Assembly: GCA_031292255.1 (NCBI GenBank)
Contig: JARLHN010000018.1
Location: 1 to 64,000 of the forward strand
DNA: 64,000 bases
From: Oryzomonas sp.
GTDB taxonomy: Bacteria; Desulfobacterota; Desulfuromonadia; Geobacterales; Pseudopelobacteraceae
Direction: 5' to 3'
Part shown: one piece after another, positions 43,712 to 53,188 of the stretch
Numbering within the stretch: the first letter of the stretch is position 1
How the letters are laid out: every line of letters begins with the position of its first letter
The notes under the pieces: generated by a model
Seen by the model: only the letters and a program-made list of their open reading frames with translations
Told to the model about the DNA's origin: nothing
Database searches by the model: none
Position numbers and translations under genes: made by a program

Positions 43712-46186
43712 GTGCAGACATTGATCGATCTTTTCGGGACGTTCGAGGCGCTGGGCGGTAAAACCGCTTTTGTGAACCGCACCGGCATTCGACGGCTCGT
43801 GGTTTCCTACCGGGAATTCCACCTCCTTGCCCTGAAGATGGCAAACCTCCTGGCACAAACCGGCGTGGCGCCGGGTGACAGGGTGCTCATCTGGGCGCCA
43901 AACTCCTCCTGGTGGGCAGTAGCCTACTGGGGCGTCATCGTGCGCGGCGCAATCGCCGTTCCGGTGGACTTCATGTCCGATCTGGCGCGCGCGGATTCCA
44001 TCCGCGGCTTCACGAAAGCCAAGGTCGTGCTGCAGAGCCGGTTCAAGTCGGAACGGATGACCGCCGCTTCATCGATACTGCTGGAAGACCTCACATACCT
44101 GCTCGAAGACATCCCTCCGATTGACAAGCCGGCGGCCGCCGCGCCCGAAGATACGGCGCAACTCATCTATACCTCCGGCACGACCGGCAATCCGAAAGGG
44201 GTTATCCTCACTCACAAAAACCTGATTGCCAATATGACCGAGATAAACCGGCAGATACCGATCATCACACCCAGGTTCACCTTCCTTTCCCTGCTTCCGT
44301 TATCCCACATGTTCGAACAGATGGGCGGCTTTTTCACCCCGCTCTACCGTGGCGCGGCCATCGTCTACCTGCGCACCCTCAAACCCTCCGCGATCATGGC
44401 AGCGCTGGGCGAAGAGGACATCTATGTCATCATGTCGGTTCCCCGCCTCATGCAACTGCTCAAAACGACCATTGACCGCGAACTGGAGGAGAAACACCTC
44501 TCCGGACCGTTTAGGTCCATGATGCTGCTTGCAACACGGTTTCCGATAGGGATTCGCCGGATACTTTTTTTTCCGGTTCAGAAGAGGTTCGGACGTAATT
44601 TCACCGTCTTCGTCTCGGGCGGCGCCCCCCTGGACCCGGAGGTCTTCACGTTCTGGAGCAGCATGGGATTCACGACTCTGGAGGGGTACGGGCTTACCGA
44701 GACCTCGCCCGTGCTCTGCGTCAACACCATGGAGCGCCAGGTGGCGGGTGCGGTCGGCCCCCCCCTGCCGGGGGTTCTCGTGAAGATCGAGGGAAAGGAG
44801 GTGCTGGCGCGCGGGGACAACGTCTTTCCCGGCTACTACGAGAACGAGCAGGCAAGCAACGACGCCTTCACGAAGGACGGCTGGTTTCGGACCGGCGACC
44901 TCGGGGAGTTCCGCCCGGACGGCTGGCTGGTCATCAAGGGGAGAGAGAAGGAGTTGATCGTCACCGGTTCGGGGGTCAACGTCTATCCCGACGAACTGGA
45001 AGCGGTGCTGAACAAGATCGCCGGGGTAAAGGAGTCGTGCGTCATCGGCGTCGAGAGGGGCGGCGGCGAAGAGGTGCACGCCGTACTGATCCTGGACGGA
45101 AGCGGTGTAGCCCCTGATGATATCATCGGCCAGGCGAACAAAAAGCTGGACACGCTGCACCGGATTACCGGCTACACCCTCTGGAGCGAGCCGGAATTTC
45201 CCAAGACCACGACACTCAAGATCAAGAAGTTCGCGGTAAAGGAGGCGATTGAAAAGGGGCCTGGGGAGGGAGCTGCAACCGTCACTCGGGACAGCCTGAT
45301 CAACCTGCTCGCCAAGGTGACCGGCACCAACGCTGCGCAGATCCGCGAGGAATCTCTCCTCGTGACCGACTTGGGGCTTACCTCCATCGACCGTCTGGAA
45401 CTGGTCAGTTTCCTGGAACAGGAATACCGCCTCGATATCGAGGACTCCCAGATCGGCCCGCAGACGCGCGTCTCAGACCTGCGCCGGATCATCGCAAAAC
45501 GGGAGAAGCCGTCACATCGCAGCCACTTCCGGTTCTGGACCAATGCCCGTTTCTTCAGGGGTGTACGGAGGATCTGGGACAACTTGTTCCACTACCCCTT
45601 GATCCGAAGCTTTGTCACACTCGATGTGCGAGGCAGGGATAAGTTGGAACACCTGGATGGCCCGGTGTTTTTCGTGGCCAATCACTTAAGCTACCTGGAC
45701 CAGCCTGCCGTCATGTTTGCGCTCCCCCCGGATATACGGTATAAATGTGCCACCGCGGCCTGGGAGGAGTTTTTCTTCGGCGACTACCACGGGCTCAATA
45801 GGATCTGGAGGCTCTTTTGCTACGAGTACGGCACCGTGCTGTTCAACCTCTTTCCCCTGCCCCAGTCCCAAGGGTTCAGCGGCTCTCTCGAATACATGGG
45901 CAGGCTCGCCGATGCAGGCATCAATATCCTGATCTTTCCGGAAGGGGCGCACTCACGGGACGGCAGTCTGCATGATTTCCAGATGGGATTGGGGATCATG
46001 GTCAAGGAGTTGGGGATTCCGGTCGTGCCGATAAAAATCAGCGGGACCGATCAGGTCCTTCCCCATGAGATGACCTTTCCCAAACAGGGCACAGTGACAA
46101 TAACCTTCGGAGAGCCGCTGCGGTTTCGCTTCGAGGAGCCGGCCGTCATCGTGGAAAGGGCTCGTCAGGCGGTAGAAAAGCTCTGA
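43712..46186 (+). CDS. Aas-like fusion: acyl-AMP ligase - ACP - PlsC acyltransferase
   Basis: 824 residues, GTG start behind GAAGGAGTATTC. ANL adenylating domain at about 1-520 (YTSGTTGNPKGV near 152; GYGLTETSPVL; RTGDLG). Acyl-carrier domain at about 530-600 with the phosphopantetheine Ser in GLTSIDRLEL. PlsC domain at about 625-824 with HxxxxD (NHLSYLDQP) and FPEGAHSRDG. It can plausibly activate a fatty acid, hold it on its own carrier arm and pass it to a lysophospholipid or similar acceptor, like Aas (which lacks the carrier domain). Standing after MlaA and a hydrolase, it fits membrane lipid repair. The operon link across the 150-base gap is likely but unproven. Confidence 0.88.
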   Translation: MQTLIDLFGTFEALGGKTAFVNRTGIRRLVVSYREFHLLALKMANLLAQTGVAPGDRVLIWAPNSSWWAVAYWGVIVRGAIAVPVDFMSDLARADSIRGFTKAKVVLQSRFKSERMTAASSILLEDLTYLLEDIPPIDKPAAAAPEDTAQLIYTSGTTGNPKGVILTHKNLIANMTEINRQIPIITPRFTFLSLLPLSHMFEQMGGFFTPLYRGAAIVYLRTLKPSAIMAALGEEDIYVIMSVPRLMQLLKTTIDRELEEKHLSGPFRSMMLLATRFPIGIRRILFFPVQKRFGRNFTVFVSGGAPLDPEVFTFWSSMGFTTLEGYGLTETSPVLCVNTMERQVAGAVGPPLPGVLVKIEGKEVLARGDNVFPGYYENEQASNDAFTKDGWFRTGDLGEFRPDGWLVIKGREKELIVTGSGVNVYPDELEAVLNKIAGVKESCVIGVERGGGEEVHAVLILDGSGVAPDDIIGQANKKLDTLHRITGYTLWSEPEFPKTTTLKIKKFAVKEAIEKGPGEGAATVTRDSLINLLAKVTGTNAAQIREESLLVTDLGLTSIDRLELVSFLEQEYRLDIEDSQIGPQTRVSDLRRIIAKREKPSHRSHFRFWTNARFFRGVRRIWDNLFHYPLIRSFVTLDVRGRDKLEHLDGPVFFVANHLSYLDQPAVMFALPPDIRYKCATAAWEEFFFGDYHGLNRIWRLFCYEYGTVLFNLFPLPQSQGFSGSLEYMGRLADAGINILIFPEGAHSRDGSLHDFQMGLGIMVKELGIPVVPIKISGTDQVLPHEMTFPKQGTVTITFGEPLRFRFEEPAVIVERARQAVEKL

Positions 46187-46221
46187 TTCAAGACCTGCCG
46201 AATAAGACGGAACCCAAAAAT

Positions 46222-46324
46222 CAATAGAACGCGGATCAAATCTGATTTAAGCGGATTTACGCGGATAACCCGGACAGAATATCATTAAAAATCTGCGTAA
46301 ATCCGCGTCATCCGCGTTCTATTG
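46222..46324. repeat. Long inverted repeat (about 103 bp)
   Basis: Outer arms CAATAGAACGCGGA and TCCGCGTTCTATTG (14 bp, exact), with a second nested pair GGATTTACGCGGAT / ATCTGCGTAAATCC. It lies between the Aas-like and MFS genes. The motif of alternating CGCGGAT/ATCCGCG units suggests a dispersed palindromic repeat that would fold into a long hairpin in RNA. Confidence 0.75.
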
Positions 46325-46356
46325 CAGTTCAGGTTTTTAACAGGAGGATGCACCGC

Positions 46357-47598
46357 ATGGATGCCCAGCCGATCTCTCTCGCCTACCGCCGCTACGCCCT
46401 GGGACTCCTTTTGGCGGTGAACCTGCTTAACTACATCGACCGGCAGGTGCTCTTCGCGGTATTCCCCCTCATCAAGATCGATCTGCGTCTCTCCGATACA
46501 GCCCTGGGATTTCTCGGGAGCGCCTTCATGCTCAGCTACATGCTCATTGCCCCGCTTTTCGGCTGGCTCGGCGACCACTGGAGCCGGGCCAGGCTGGCCG
46601 CCGGCGGCCTCGTGGTCTGGAGCGTGGCCACGGCCCTGGCCGGTTTTGCCCCCGGCTACCGGACCCTGCTGGGCGCCCGCGCCACCGTCGGGATAGGCGA
46701 GGCGAGTTTCGGCACGGTGTCGCCCGGGCTCATCACCGACTTTTTCCCCAAGGAGCACCGCGGACGGGTTCTCGCCTGGTTCTATGTCGCCATTCCGGTC
46801 GGCAGCGCCCTGGGCTATCTTCTAGGCGGGATGCTGGGACAGAGGTTTGGCTGGCATACGGCATTCCTGGTAGTCGGCGTGCCGGGCCTGCTATTGGCCA
46901 TTCCCATTGCGCTGATGCGCACCCCGCCCCGCGGCGGCGTGGACGCAGCGCCGCAGGCTGCGCAAGAAAAGATCTCCGGAGGGTACGCAGCCTTGTTCAG
47001 AAACCGCTCCTTCGTCTGCAATACCCTTGCCATGGCGGCCATGACCTTCGCCATCGGGGGACTCGCCCAGTGGATACCCTCCTTCCTGGACCGCGCCCAT
47101 GCCCTGGATGTGGCAAAGGCGAATACCCTGTTCGGCGCGACCACGGTACTGGCGGGAATATTGGGCACCCTGGCCGGCGGCTGGCTCGGCGATTTCTGGC
47201 AGAAAAGGAGCGCTAAGGGGTATCTGCTCATCTCCGGCTGGGGGTTCCTGATCGGCACCCCTTTCGCCGTCTGGGCCATCCTTGCCCCCGGACTGACCGG
47301 TTGCATGTCGGCGATTTTCATCGCCGAATTTTTTCTCTTTCTCAATACCGGCCCGCTCAATACCGTTATCGTCAACGTCACCAACCCTGCTGTCCGCGCC
47401 ATGGCCTTTGCGGTCAACATCTTCTTCATCCATGCCCTGGGCGACGCGGTTTCCCCCTCCATCCTCGGCTGGCTGTCCGACCAGTGGGGTTTGCGGTACG
47501 CCCTCCTTATCACTCCCTGTGCCATGATGCTGGCCAGCCTCTTCTGTTTCATCTGCGGCAGGTTCGTGGAGCATGATATGGCCCGATCCGAGGGGTGA
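46357..47598 (+). CDS. Spinster-like MFS transporter
   Basis: 413 residues, 12 membrane helices. MFS motif A reads GWLGDHWSRARLA. The start VNLLNYIDRQVLFAVFPLIK and GIGEASFGTVSPGLITDFF are typical of Spinster-type members, some of which carry lysophospholipids or sphingolipids. The ATG at 46357 is preferred over 46348 because AGGAGG abuts the latter. Placement after the Aas-like gene recalls LplT-Aas, where an MFS flippase feeds lysolipid to the acyltransferase. Substrate inferred by that analogy only. Confidence 0.82.
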   Translation: MDAQPISLAYRRYALGLLLAVNLLNYIDRQVLFAVFPLIKIDLRLSDTALGFLGSAFMLSYMLIAPLFGWLGDHWSRARLAAGGLVVWSVATALAGFAPGYRTLLGARATVGIGEASFGTVSPGLITDFFPKEHRGRVLAWFYVAIPVGSALGYLLGGMLGQRFGWHTAFLVVGVPGLLLAIPIALMRTPPRGGVDAAPQAAQEKISGGYAALFRNRSFVCNTLAMAAMTFAIGGLAQWIPSFLDRAHALDVAKANTLFGATTVLAGILGTLAGGWLGDFWQKRSAKGYLLISGWGFLIGTPFAVWAILAPGLTGCMSAIFIAEFFLFLNTGPLNTVIVNVTNPAVRAMAFAVNIFFIHALGDAVSPSILGWLSDQWGLRYALLITPCAMMLASLFCFICGRFVEHDMARSEG

Positions 47599-47686
47599 CG
47601 GCCACAGGGCCGGTTCGTCTTTCCGGTTATTAAAGATGTCCCTCCGGCAGCTTGACAAAACGTAAATATGTTCGAAAATTTTAGTT

Positions 47687-47719
47687 AGTTTCCGTCCGGA
47701 ATTTCCGGATGCAAACTAG
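47687..47719. repeat. Palindrome P3
   Basis: AGTTTCCGTCCGG and CCGGATGCAAACT around AATTT, with outer AGTT/AACT complementarity. Third member of the palindrome family of P1 and P2. It lies past the MFS stop, in the gap before the next gene. Confidence 0.7.
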
Positions 47720-47859
47720 TTAAATCCATCAACGTCAACAATGGATTTTGATGCTTTGGTCGCCCAATGTGCGGACCCGGCATTCCGTGGTACTATTCTC
47801 AAGGAAAGGCAAGAACCGCTTTAGTGTTGATTTTAACGAGGTCCTTCGCGGGTACGTAC

Positions 47860-48900
47860 ATGAAACGGTTATCGACCTTCTTTATTATGTGGCTATGCGG
47901 TGCCGTGGCCGCCGCGGCCCCGTCCCATGCCTCCGATCCTCTGGAGAATTTGAAGAAATTCAGTGATTTTCAGAAGATTGATGTAAAACGCCTGCTGGAA
48001 GGCGAAATACTCAGTCAGCGCGGACCTCTGATGAATTTTCCCAACGGCATCTCGATACAGATGAGTTTTTATGTGCCGATACCTCCGGATGAGGTGTTCA
48101 AACGGCAACAGACCTGGGACCCGACCCGCTGTTCTTCGCTGAAGATATATGCCTCAAGCGGGCTTAGTAGACCTTGCGAACCCAAGGAATTCAAAAAACT
48201 TCGTTTCGATCCCAGGGAACATCCGGTAAAATGGCTGTTGGAAAAGACCCTGGCGGCCGCTTCCGGCAAGGCGGATCTCAACCTGACCCGTTCCGAAGCG
48301 CACGAGCTTTCCGCCTGCGCCAGGAATGAGACTTCCCCCGACGCCATCAGTTCCTGCTGGGCCAAGTTGTTGTTTGCGCGCGCCACCACCTTCCAGCTCA
48401 AGGGGCTGGGCGGCATCCTGCCATACGATACCGATGAAGACTTCTTGTATCCCGCGGTACAGCTGCGTACCATGCTCCAGGAACAGGGAAAAATCATCCA
48501 GGAATTCGCCCCGCTTTTGCAAAAAACCGGAATGTTGGGCAATGACACGGAGGTTTCTTCCCTCCAGCCTTTGTACAACTGGAGTTTTTTCGATGCCAAC
48601 CACCATGCGACTCTCAATCTCGGAGCGGTCTATAAACTGGCAGTCGGTGACCATTACCAACTTCTGGACATCGATTACTATGCCAGCAGCACCTATTACG
48701 CAGCCGCCACCCTCTATGAGATCTGGCCGATCCACGATGGCAAGAAAACCGGTTCACTCGTCTGGCGTGGAGATTTTCTTGCCGCCCCCACGCTAAGGTA
48801 CACGAAAGGTATCGAACGGATCGCTTACGGCGTCATCATGATCCAGGAGGTCAAGAAAGAAATCCGCTGTTTCCTGGATGATATAAGGACCAGGCCATGA
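47860..48900 (+). CDS. Exported protein of unknown function
   Basis: About 346 residues from the ATG at 47860, which begins a signal peptide (MKRLSTFFIMWLCGAVAAAA). No family recognised. The mature protein is mixed alpha/beta with Cys pairs (RCSS...RPCEP; SACARNE...SSCWAK) that could form disulfides. The upstream in-frame codons from 47767 lack a ribosome site. Its stop overlaps the next start (ATGA), so it is coupled to the barrel protein that follows, and the two may work together. Confidence 0.6.
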   Translation: MKRLSTFFIMWLCGAVAAAAPSHASDPLENLKKFSDFQKIDVKRLLEGEILSQRGPLMNFPNGISIQMSFYVPIPPDEVFKRQQTWDPTRCSSLKIYASSGLSRPCEPKEFKKLRFDPREHPVKWLLEKTLAAASGKADLNLTRSEAHELSACARNETSPDAISSCWAKLLFARATTFQLKGLGGILPYDTDEDFLYPAVQLRTMLQEQGKIIQEFAPLLQKTGMLGNDTEVSSLQPLYNWSFFDANHHATLNLGAVYKLAVGDHYQLLDIDYYASSTYYAAATLYEIWPIHDGKKTGSLVWRGDFLAAPTLRYTKGIERIAYGVIMIQEVKKEIRCFLDDIRTRP

Positions 48901-49826
48901 GCAGGAACAGCAACAAGGTATGGGTGACCATGAAACGTATCTTCGGCAACGCATTCATCCTGCCTATGCTGCTGGTAGTCATGCCGGGAGCGCCATCCAG
49001 GTCCATTGCTGCCGAATCGATGTCCGTCTCTCATGCACTTGATGTTGAGTTGGGATATTCAGGCAGGGGGGTAACGTATCAGGATGGGCGAAATGTCGGC
49101 TCCATCGACGAACTTGCCACTGACGTCAAATATGTCATCTCGCCGCAAATCACTAATGACCTGTTATTGCGGGTAGGAGCCGATTGGGAACGTTTTGCAT
49201 TCGACACCTCTCAGACCGGCGCACTGCCCGATATTTTACAGCATGCCAGTGCGGTCGTGGGTTTCGACTACCAGGTAGCCGACCAATGGCTCATGCGTAC
49301 CGAAATACAGCCGGGCATTTACGGCAGTTTGGCTCAAATCGGTTGGCGAAACGTTGACGCGCCGCTCTTTATGGGTGCGGTTTATCTGAAAGATGCCGAT
49401 CTGCAATGGTTTTTCGGCCTGCGCGTTGATCTCCGGAGCCAATACCCCGTTTTCCCTGCGCTTGGTTTCCGCTGGAAATATGCCGATGACTGGACATTGA
49501 ACTTCCAGTTACCGAAGCCTCGACTGGAATATGACGTGAACGACAATCTTCAGGCATACCTGGGTGCGGGCGTCAAGGCGGGAACGTTTGTGGTCGGTGA
49601 ACATTTCGGGGATACCCACGGCATTCCGGCGCTCAACAATGCCACGGTCGATTACACCGATGTGCGCCTGGGTCCCGGCTTTGCGTGGAAAGTCCTCCCC
49701 ACCGTGACCCTTGAGGCCGAAGGAGGATACGTGATTTATCGCACCTGGGATTTTTTCGACAAGAACGTGAGGCTGGACAGCCACCCGGCGCCGTACTTTC
49801 AACTGGCCTGTCACGCCAGGTTCTGA
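48897..49826 (+). CDS. Outer membrane barrel protein (DUF6268-like)
   Basis: 309 residues, translationally coupled to the previous gene by an ATGA overlap. A signal-like segment near residues 12-40 (a start at Met12 is possible), then repeated amphipathic strands (VELGYSGRGVTYQDG, PALGFRWKYADDWTLNFQLP) and a C-terminus ACHARF with terminal Phe. The PxLGFRWxxxxxWxLxLxxPxPR pattern suggests DUF6268-type barrels. Function unknown. Confidence 0.65.
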   Translation: MSRNSNKVWVTMKRIFGNAFILPMLLVVMPGAPSRSIAAESMSVSHALDVELGYSGRGVTYQDGRNVGSIDELATDVKYVISPQITNDLLLRVGADWERFAFDTSQTGALPDILQHASAVVGFDYQVADQWLMRTEIQPGIYGSLAQIGWRNVDAPLFMGAVYLKDADLQWFFGLRVDLRSQYPVFPALGFRWKYADDWTLNFQLPKPRLEYDVNDNLQAYLGAGVKAGTFVVGEHFGDTHGIPALNNATVDYTDVRLGPGFAWKVLPTVTLEAEGGYVIYRTWDFFDKNVRLDSHPAPYFQLACHARF

Positions 49827-49843
49827 GCGCGGCCTTCGATTTC

Positions 49844-49999
49844 TTACACATTATTAAGGGGATAGCTTAAGGCACCATACTTACCTTTAAGTAAAAGCTG
49901 CCCCATATAGGCATACTCACCCTCGGCCCGTTCAAGTGGGACGTCAAGGAGCCCGACGCGGACGGCTATGACAACTGCCAACAGAAGCACCATCAGCAT
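49844..49999 (-). pseudogene. Glycosyltransferase (GT39/ArnT-like) N-terminal remnant
   Basis: Reads MLMVLLLAVVIAVRVGLLDV, then PLERAEGEYAYMGQLLLKGK, then stops. LERDEGEYAYxxQLxLxG is the conserved first loop of PMT/ArnT-type membrane glycosyltransferases; here the Asp is Ala and the remaining 450 or so residues are absent. It follows the TPR membrane protein on the same strand. Read as a broken gene. Confidence 0.7.
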
Positions 50000-50027
50000 G
50001 AGTTCAAAGCTTATAAGCTTTCGGGTT

Positions 50028-51671
50028 TCAATGGTTTTTCAGCTTATCACGTGATCTCTCGGAATCGTTTTTTTGTGCCAGAGCGTTATCCAGCATGTGT
50101 TGAGCGGTTATATTGTTGGGATTTGTCCGTATCCCTTCCCGGTACACTTGGATCGCAGCATCTATATCCCCTTTTTTGCCAAGGGCCACACCCAGGTTAA
50201 GGTAGGCGTCCGTGAAGCCGGGGTCGTCTCTGATTGCCTCCTTGAACGTTATGATCGCCGCATCCAAGTCCCCTTGCCGCCCAAGGGCTATCCCCAGATT
50301 GTTGCGCGCGTTCACGAACCCTGGTCGTATCAGAAGTGCCTCGCGATATTCGAATATTGCCGAATTAATATCTCCGTTGTCGGAATGGAAGTTCCCGAAG
50401 TTGTAGTGGAGCATATAGTTGTCGGAAGTTACTTGGAGCGTGTGCTGGTAGAGGGTGGCGCTGTCCCGCCAGTAGCGGATCTGTCGCCTGGTCGCCATCG
50501 TGAATGCTATCAAGATTATTCCAGCGACCAGCGCGAGGGCAATCTCCCGGTGGCGCATCCTCTTTGTCAGGTCGGCGGTTCCACATGCGGCGATGACGAA
50601 GAGTCCTGTTATCGGGATGTAGGAGTAGCGGTCAGCCATGGACTGGCTGCCGACCTGAACTATGCCGATGACGGGCACGAGAGTGACAAGGAACCAGAAC
50701 CAGCCGAAAGCGAGATAGGGGCATCGTCGGCGGAAACCGACTGCCGCGAGGGATATGGCGATTAGAGCCAGCGACGACCCCGCGACCTGCCAAAGCGGAA
50801 AGGACGGTTGGAGCGGATACAAGAGGGCAAGGTCGTGCGGATACAATGTCTTGCCGATATATCTCATGTACGCAACCACGGCGTTTTCGAACCGGAGTTG
50901 GAACGGCATCACATTGAGACCGACCACCGCACCTCCCCTGTACTGAGCATAGACCGTAATGGCGCACGACAAGAGGGCACAGGCGAAGAAGGATATTTTT
51001 TCTTTTACAAGGGCGAATAATCCGGTGCACTCCCTTACCCCATGCCGGGATGGGTCGAGCGGATATAAATCCATCAGCAGCATGACCAGTGGCATGGTCA
51101 CAAGCATCGGCTTCGACATGAGCCCAAGGATAAAGGAATAAAGGGCGAACTCGTAAAACACGGGATTCTGCCTAACCCTATATTCGGAATATAGCAGGAG
51201 GGTGAGGAACCCGAAGAACGCGCTGAGGACATCTTTCCGTTCCGCGACCCACGCCACGGATTCAACGTGAAGGGGGTGGAGCGCAAACAGTGCGGCGATA
51301 AACGCGCCTTGCCATAACGAGCCGGTCAGTCGGTACAACAGAAGCATGAGCAGCGTTGCCGAGAGGGCGTGGACGGCAACGTTGGTCAGATGATGCCAGC
51401 GTGGATCCAGGCCATAAAGCTGAACGTCAGCCATGTGCGACAGCCAGGTGACGGGATGCCAGTTGCCCGCATCGATGGAACGGAAAGCCCAAATAACATT
51501 CTTGCCGGTTATGCCCCTCAAAACGTTCGGGTTTTTCGTCACATAGACATCATCGTCGAACCCAATGAATTGGTGGCTTCCTACCAGCAAATATACGGAC
51601 AGGGTTACGACAAACAGCACCATGCAAAGCAAAACAAAGTACAGCTTACTGCGGATCTTGCAAAAAAACAT
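50028..51671 (-). CDS. TPR-containing polytopic membrane protein (TMTC-like)
   Basis: About 547 residues from the ATG at 51671; a TTG at 51764 would add 31 residues, and neither start has a clear ribosome site. About ten hydrophobic segments hold FDDDVYVTKNPNVLRG, HPLHVESVAWVAERKDVLSA and SMADRYSYIPITGLF, the pattern of TMTC/PMT-type membrane proteins. Three or four tetratricopeptide repeats follow (FVNARNNLGIALGRQGDLDA; FTDAYLNLGVALGKKGDIDA). Probably a membrane glycosyltransferase or its scaffold; the broken GT39 fragment just downstream hints at a former glycosylation locus. Confidence 0.72.
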   Translation of the reverse strand: MFFCKIRSKLYFVLLCMVLFVVTLSVYLLVGSHQFIGFDDDVYVTKNPNVLRGITGKNVIWAFRSIDAGNWHPVTWLSHMADVQLYGLDPRWHHLTNVAVHALSATLLMLLLYRLTGSLWQGAFIAALFALHPLHVESVAWVAERKDVLSAFFGFLTLLLYSEYRVRQNPVFYEFALYSFILGLMSKPMLVTMPLVMLLMDLYPLDPSRHGVRECTGLFALVKEKISFFACALLSCAITVYAQYRGGAVVGLNVMPFQLRFENAVVAYMRYIGKTLYPHDLALLYPLQPSFPLWQVAGSSLALIAISLAAVGFRRRCPYLAFGWFWFLVTLVPVIGIVQVGSQSMADRYSYIPITGLFVIAACGTADLTKRMRHREIALALVAGIILIAFTMATRRQIRYWRDSATLYQHTLQVTSDNYMLHYNFGNFHSDNGDINSAIFEYREALLIRPGFVNARNNLGIALGRQGDLDAAIITFKEAIRDDPGFTDAYLNLGVALGKKGDIDAAIQVYREGIRTNPNNITAQHMLDNALAQKNDSERSRDKLKNH

Positions 51672-51798
51672 TTGTTTTGGATTGACATCCAACGGCTGCT
51701 CCTCACACTTCAGCAACAGGAATATCTGGGGGCATAAAGCAATGTACCGTTTCCCCCTTGACAAAACTTATCATGGATGTCCGTGCCGCAATCAAAAC

Positions 51799-52344
51799 TC
51801 ACTCCTGATTAAGGCGCGCAAGCTCTTCCGCCGATTTTCCGGAACGCTGAATTGAAGCCAATCGGCACATTCGCACGATGGTTGACGTATTGACTATGGC
51901 AATGATTGCTTCAAGAAGAGTACCGCCGATAGAACCGCACAGGATGTTGTTTGCCAACCAGCAGAAGGTGCTGCAGAGAATCACGAGCCGCATGGGTATG
52001 CCCTTCATGGTAAATACGGCATACGTCGAGATGCACGACCCGAACACGGGAAGCCAGCCGAGAAGGCTTTTCGTAAGTACCAGGCCGGCACAGACATTGG
52101 CGATCACAACCATGGCCGCCACCATGGTCGAACTGGTCTTGATCGCCAGGAAAGAGCGGAGGCTTGTGATCAGGGCGCTCGCCGCAGCGGTTACGTTACC
52201 GAGCAACGTAAAATGAACGGTGTAGGCAATGCTTTCCAGGCCAACGAAAAATTTGAGGGGTCGATCCTTTTTCTGAAGAAAAGCGATAACACCAAGAACA
52301 AATGCGACATATCCCACGCACTGGGGGAGAGAATAAAATTCCAC
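51799..52344 (-). CDS. YgjV-family inner membrane protein
   Basis: About 181 residues from a GTG at 52344 with AGGAG seven bases upstream. Starts VEFYSLPQCVGYVAFVLGVI, then FVGLESIAYTVHFTLLGNVT and AASALITSLRSFLAIKTSS: the YgjV/Imp-YgjV pattern of five or six membrane helices. Function unknown. In-frame codons upstream to 52434 look non-coding. Confidence 0.75.
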   Translation of the reverse strand: MEFYSLPQCVGYVAFVLGVIAFLQKKDRPLKFFVGLESIAYTVHFTLLGNVTAAASALITSLRSFLAIKTSSTMVAAMVVIANVCAGLVLTKSLLGWLPVFGSCISTYAVFTMKGIPMRLVILCSTFCWLANNILCGSIGGTLLEAIIAIVNTSTIVRMCRLASIQRSGKSAEELARLNQE

Positions 52345-52550
52345 CGACACACTCCTGCAAACTGGTAGAGAAATGAATATGGGGCACTTATATCGGTCGT
52401 ACCTGAAACTGTCTGAAGCTTGCTGGCGAAGCATGCCCTAGTATGCAGCATGAGCGCTAAAGGCAACTGTTTCGACCATGACCGCGCCGAAAGTTTTTCC
52501 ACACGATGAAGGTGGACGTCGTCTATGGTGAACACCTTGGGGTCACCCAC

Positions 52551-52582
52551 TTATAAAAAAAGCCGCATCCGAAGACGCGGCT
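52551..52582 (-). terminator. Rho-independent terminator of the 52607-52861 gene
   Basis: On the minus strand AGCCGC, a 10-base loop, GCGGCT and then TTTTTTT. A classic terminator 24 bases past the stop. Confidence 0.88.
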
Positions 52583-52606
52583 GTATCAAAAACTTAGCGG
52601 AAGAAA

Positions 52607-52861
52607 TTACTTGGCGTCCGGGGCTTCAGATGGCGCAGCCGGAGCTTCTTCTTTCTTCATTTCTTTTTTGTGTTTCTTATGATGCTTTTTGTGTTTTTTA
52701 ACAACTTTTTTAACTTCTTTTTTCTCAACCGTCACTTTTCCGGATGGGCTGGTAGTTGTCGTCTCAGACTGTACATCCGTTTTGACTTCTTCAGCGAACA
52801 CGATACTGGCGAAAGAAATAGCGACGAGAGCAGCAACGAGAGTGGACAGGATTTTTTTCAT
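52607..52861 (-). CDS. Small exported Lys/His-rich protein
   Basis: 84 residues from the ATG at 52861 (CGGAGGGTACAAAA). Signal peptide (cut after SIVFA), then SETTTTSPSGKVTVEKKEVK and a run of alternating Lys and His (KKHKKHHKKHKKEMKK), ending Pro/Ala-rich. Such tails could bind metal, nucleic acid or acidic polymers. No family assigned. Strong own terminator, so a single-gene unit. Confidence 0.7.
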   Translation of the reverse strand: MKKILSTLVAALVAISFASIVFAEEVKTDVQSETTTTSPSGKVTVEKKEVKKVVKKHKKHHKKHKKEMKKEEAPAAPSEAPDAK

Positions 52862-53188
52862 TTTTGTACCCTCCGAGAGAGATTGAAAACATTGAGATTC
52901 AAGCATAGGTCATGCCATATTATATAGTTATCTCATAACAATATAAACTTACTACATATTACTGACAACCATTCAGAGTAGTTATTGTATAAAAACCTTG
53001 AATCCTCTAATGGGCACCTCATTTGCGGCAAATCAGCTCTGCTCCGTCGTTATTTCACAATCCGAGTAACACTAATCCACGGCTAACCACAACCATGGAC
53101 TCCATATCATGATATTTACCCACGTATGCCGTGGAAGAACCATCCATGACGGCCAAGATCATGATTACCGAGGAACTGCGAGTGTTAT
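52862..53188. other. 327-base intergenic region
   Basis: AT-rich near 52915-52990. A TATAAT on the minus strand (in TATATAATATGG) could be the -10 for the Lys/His-rich gene. No gene or sigma-54 element seen. Confidence 0.35.
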
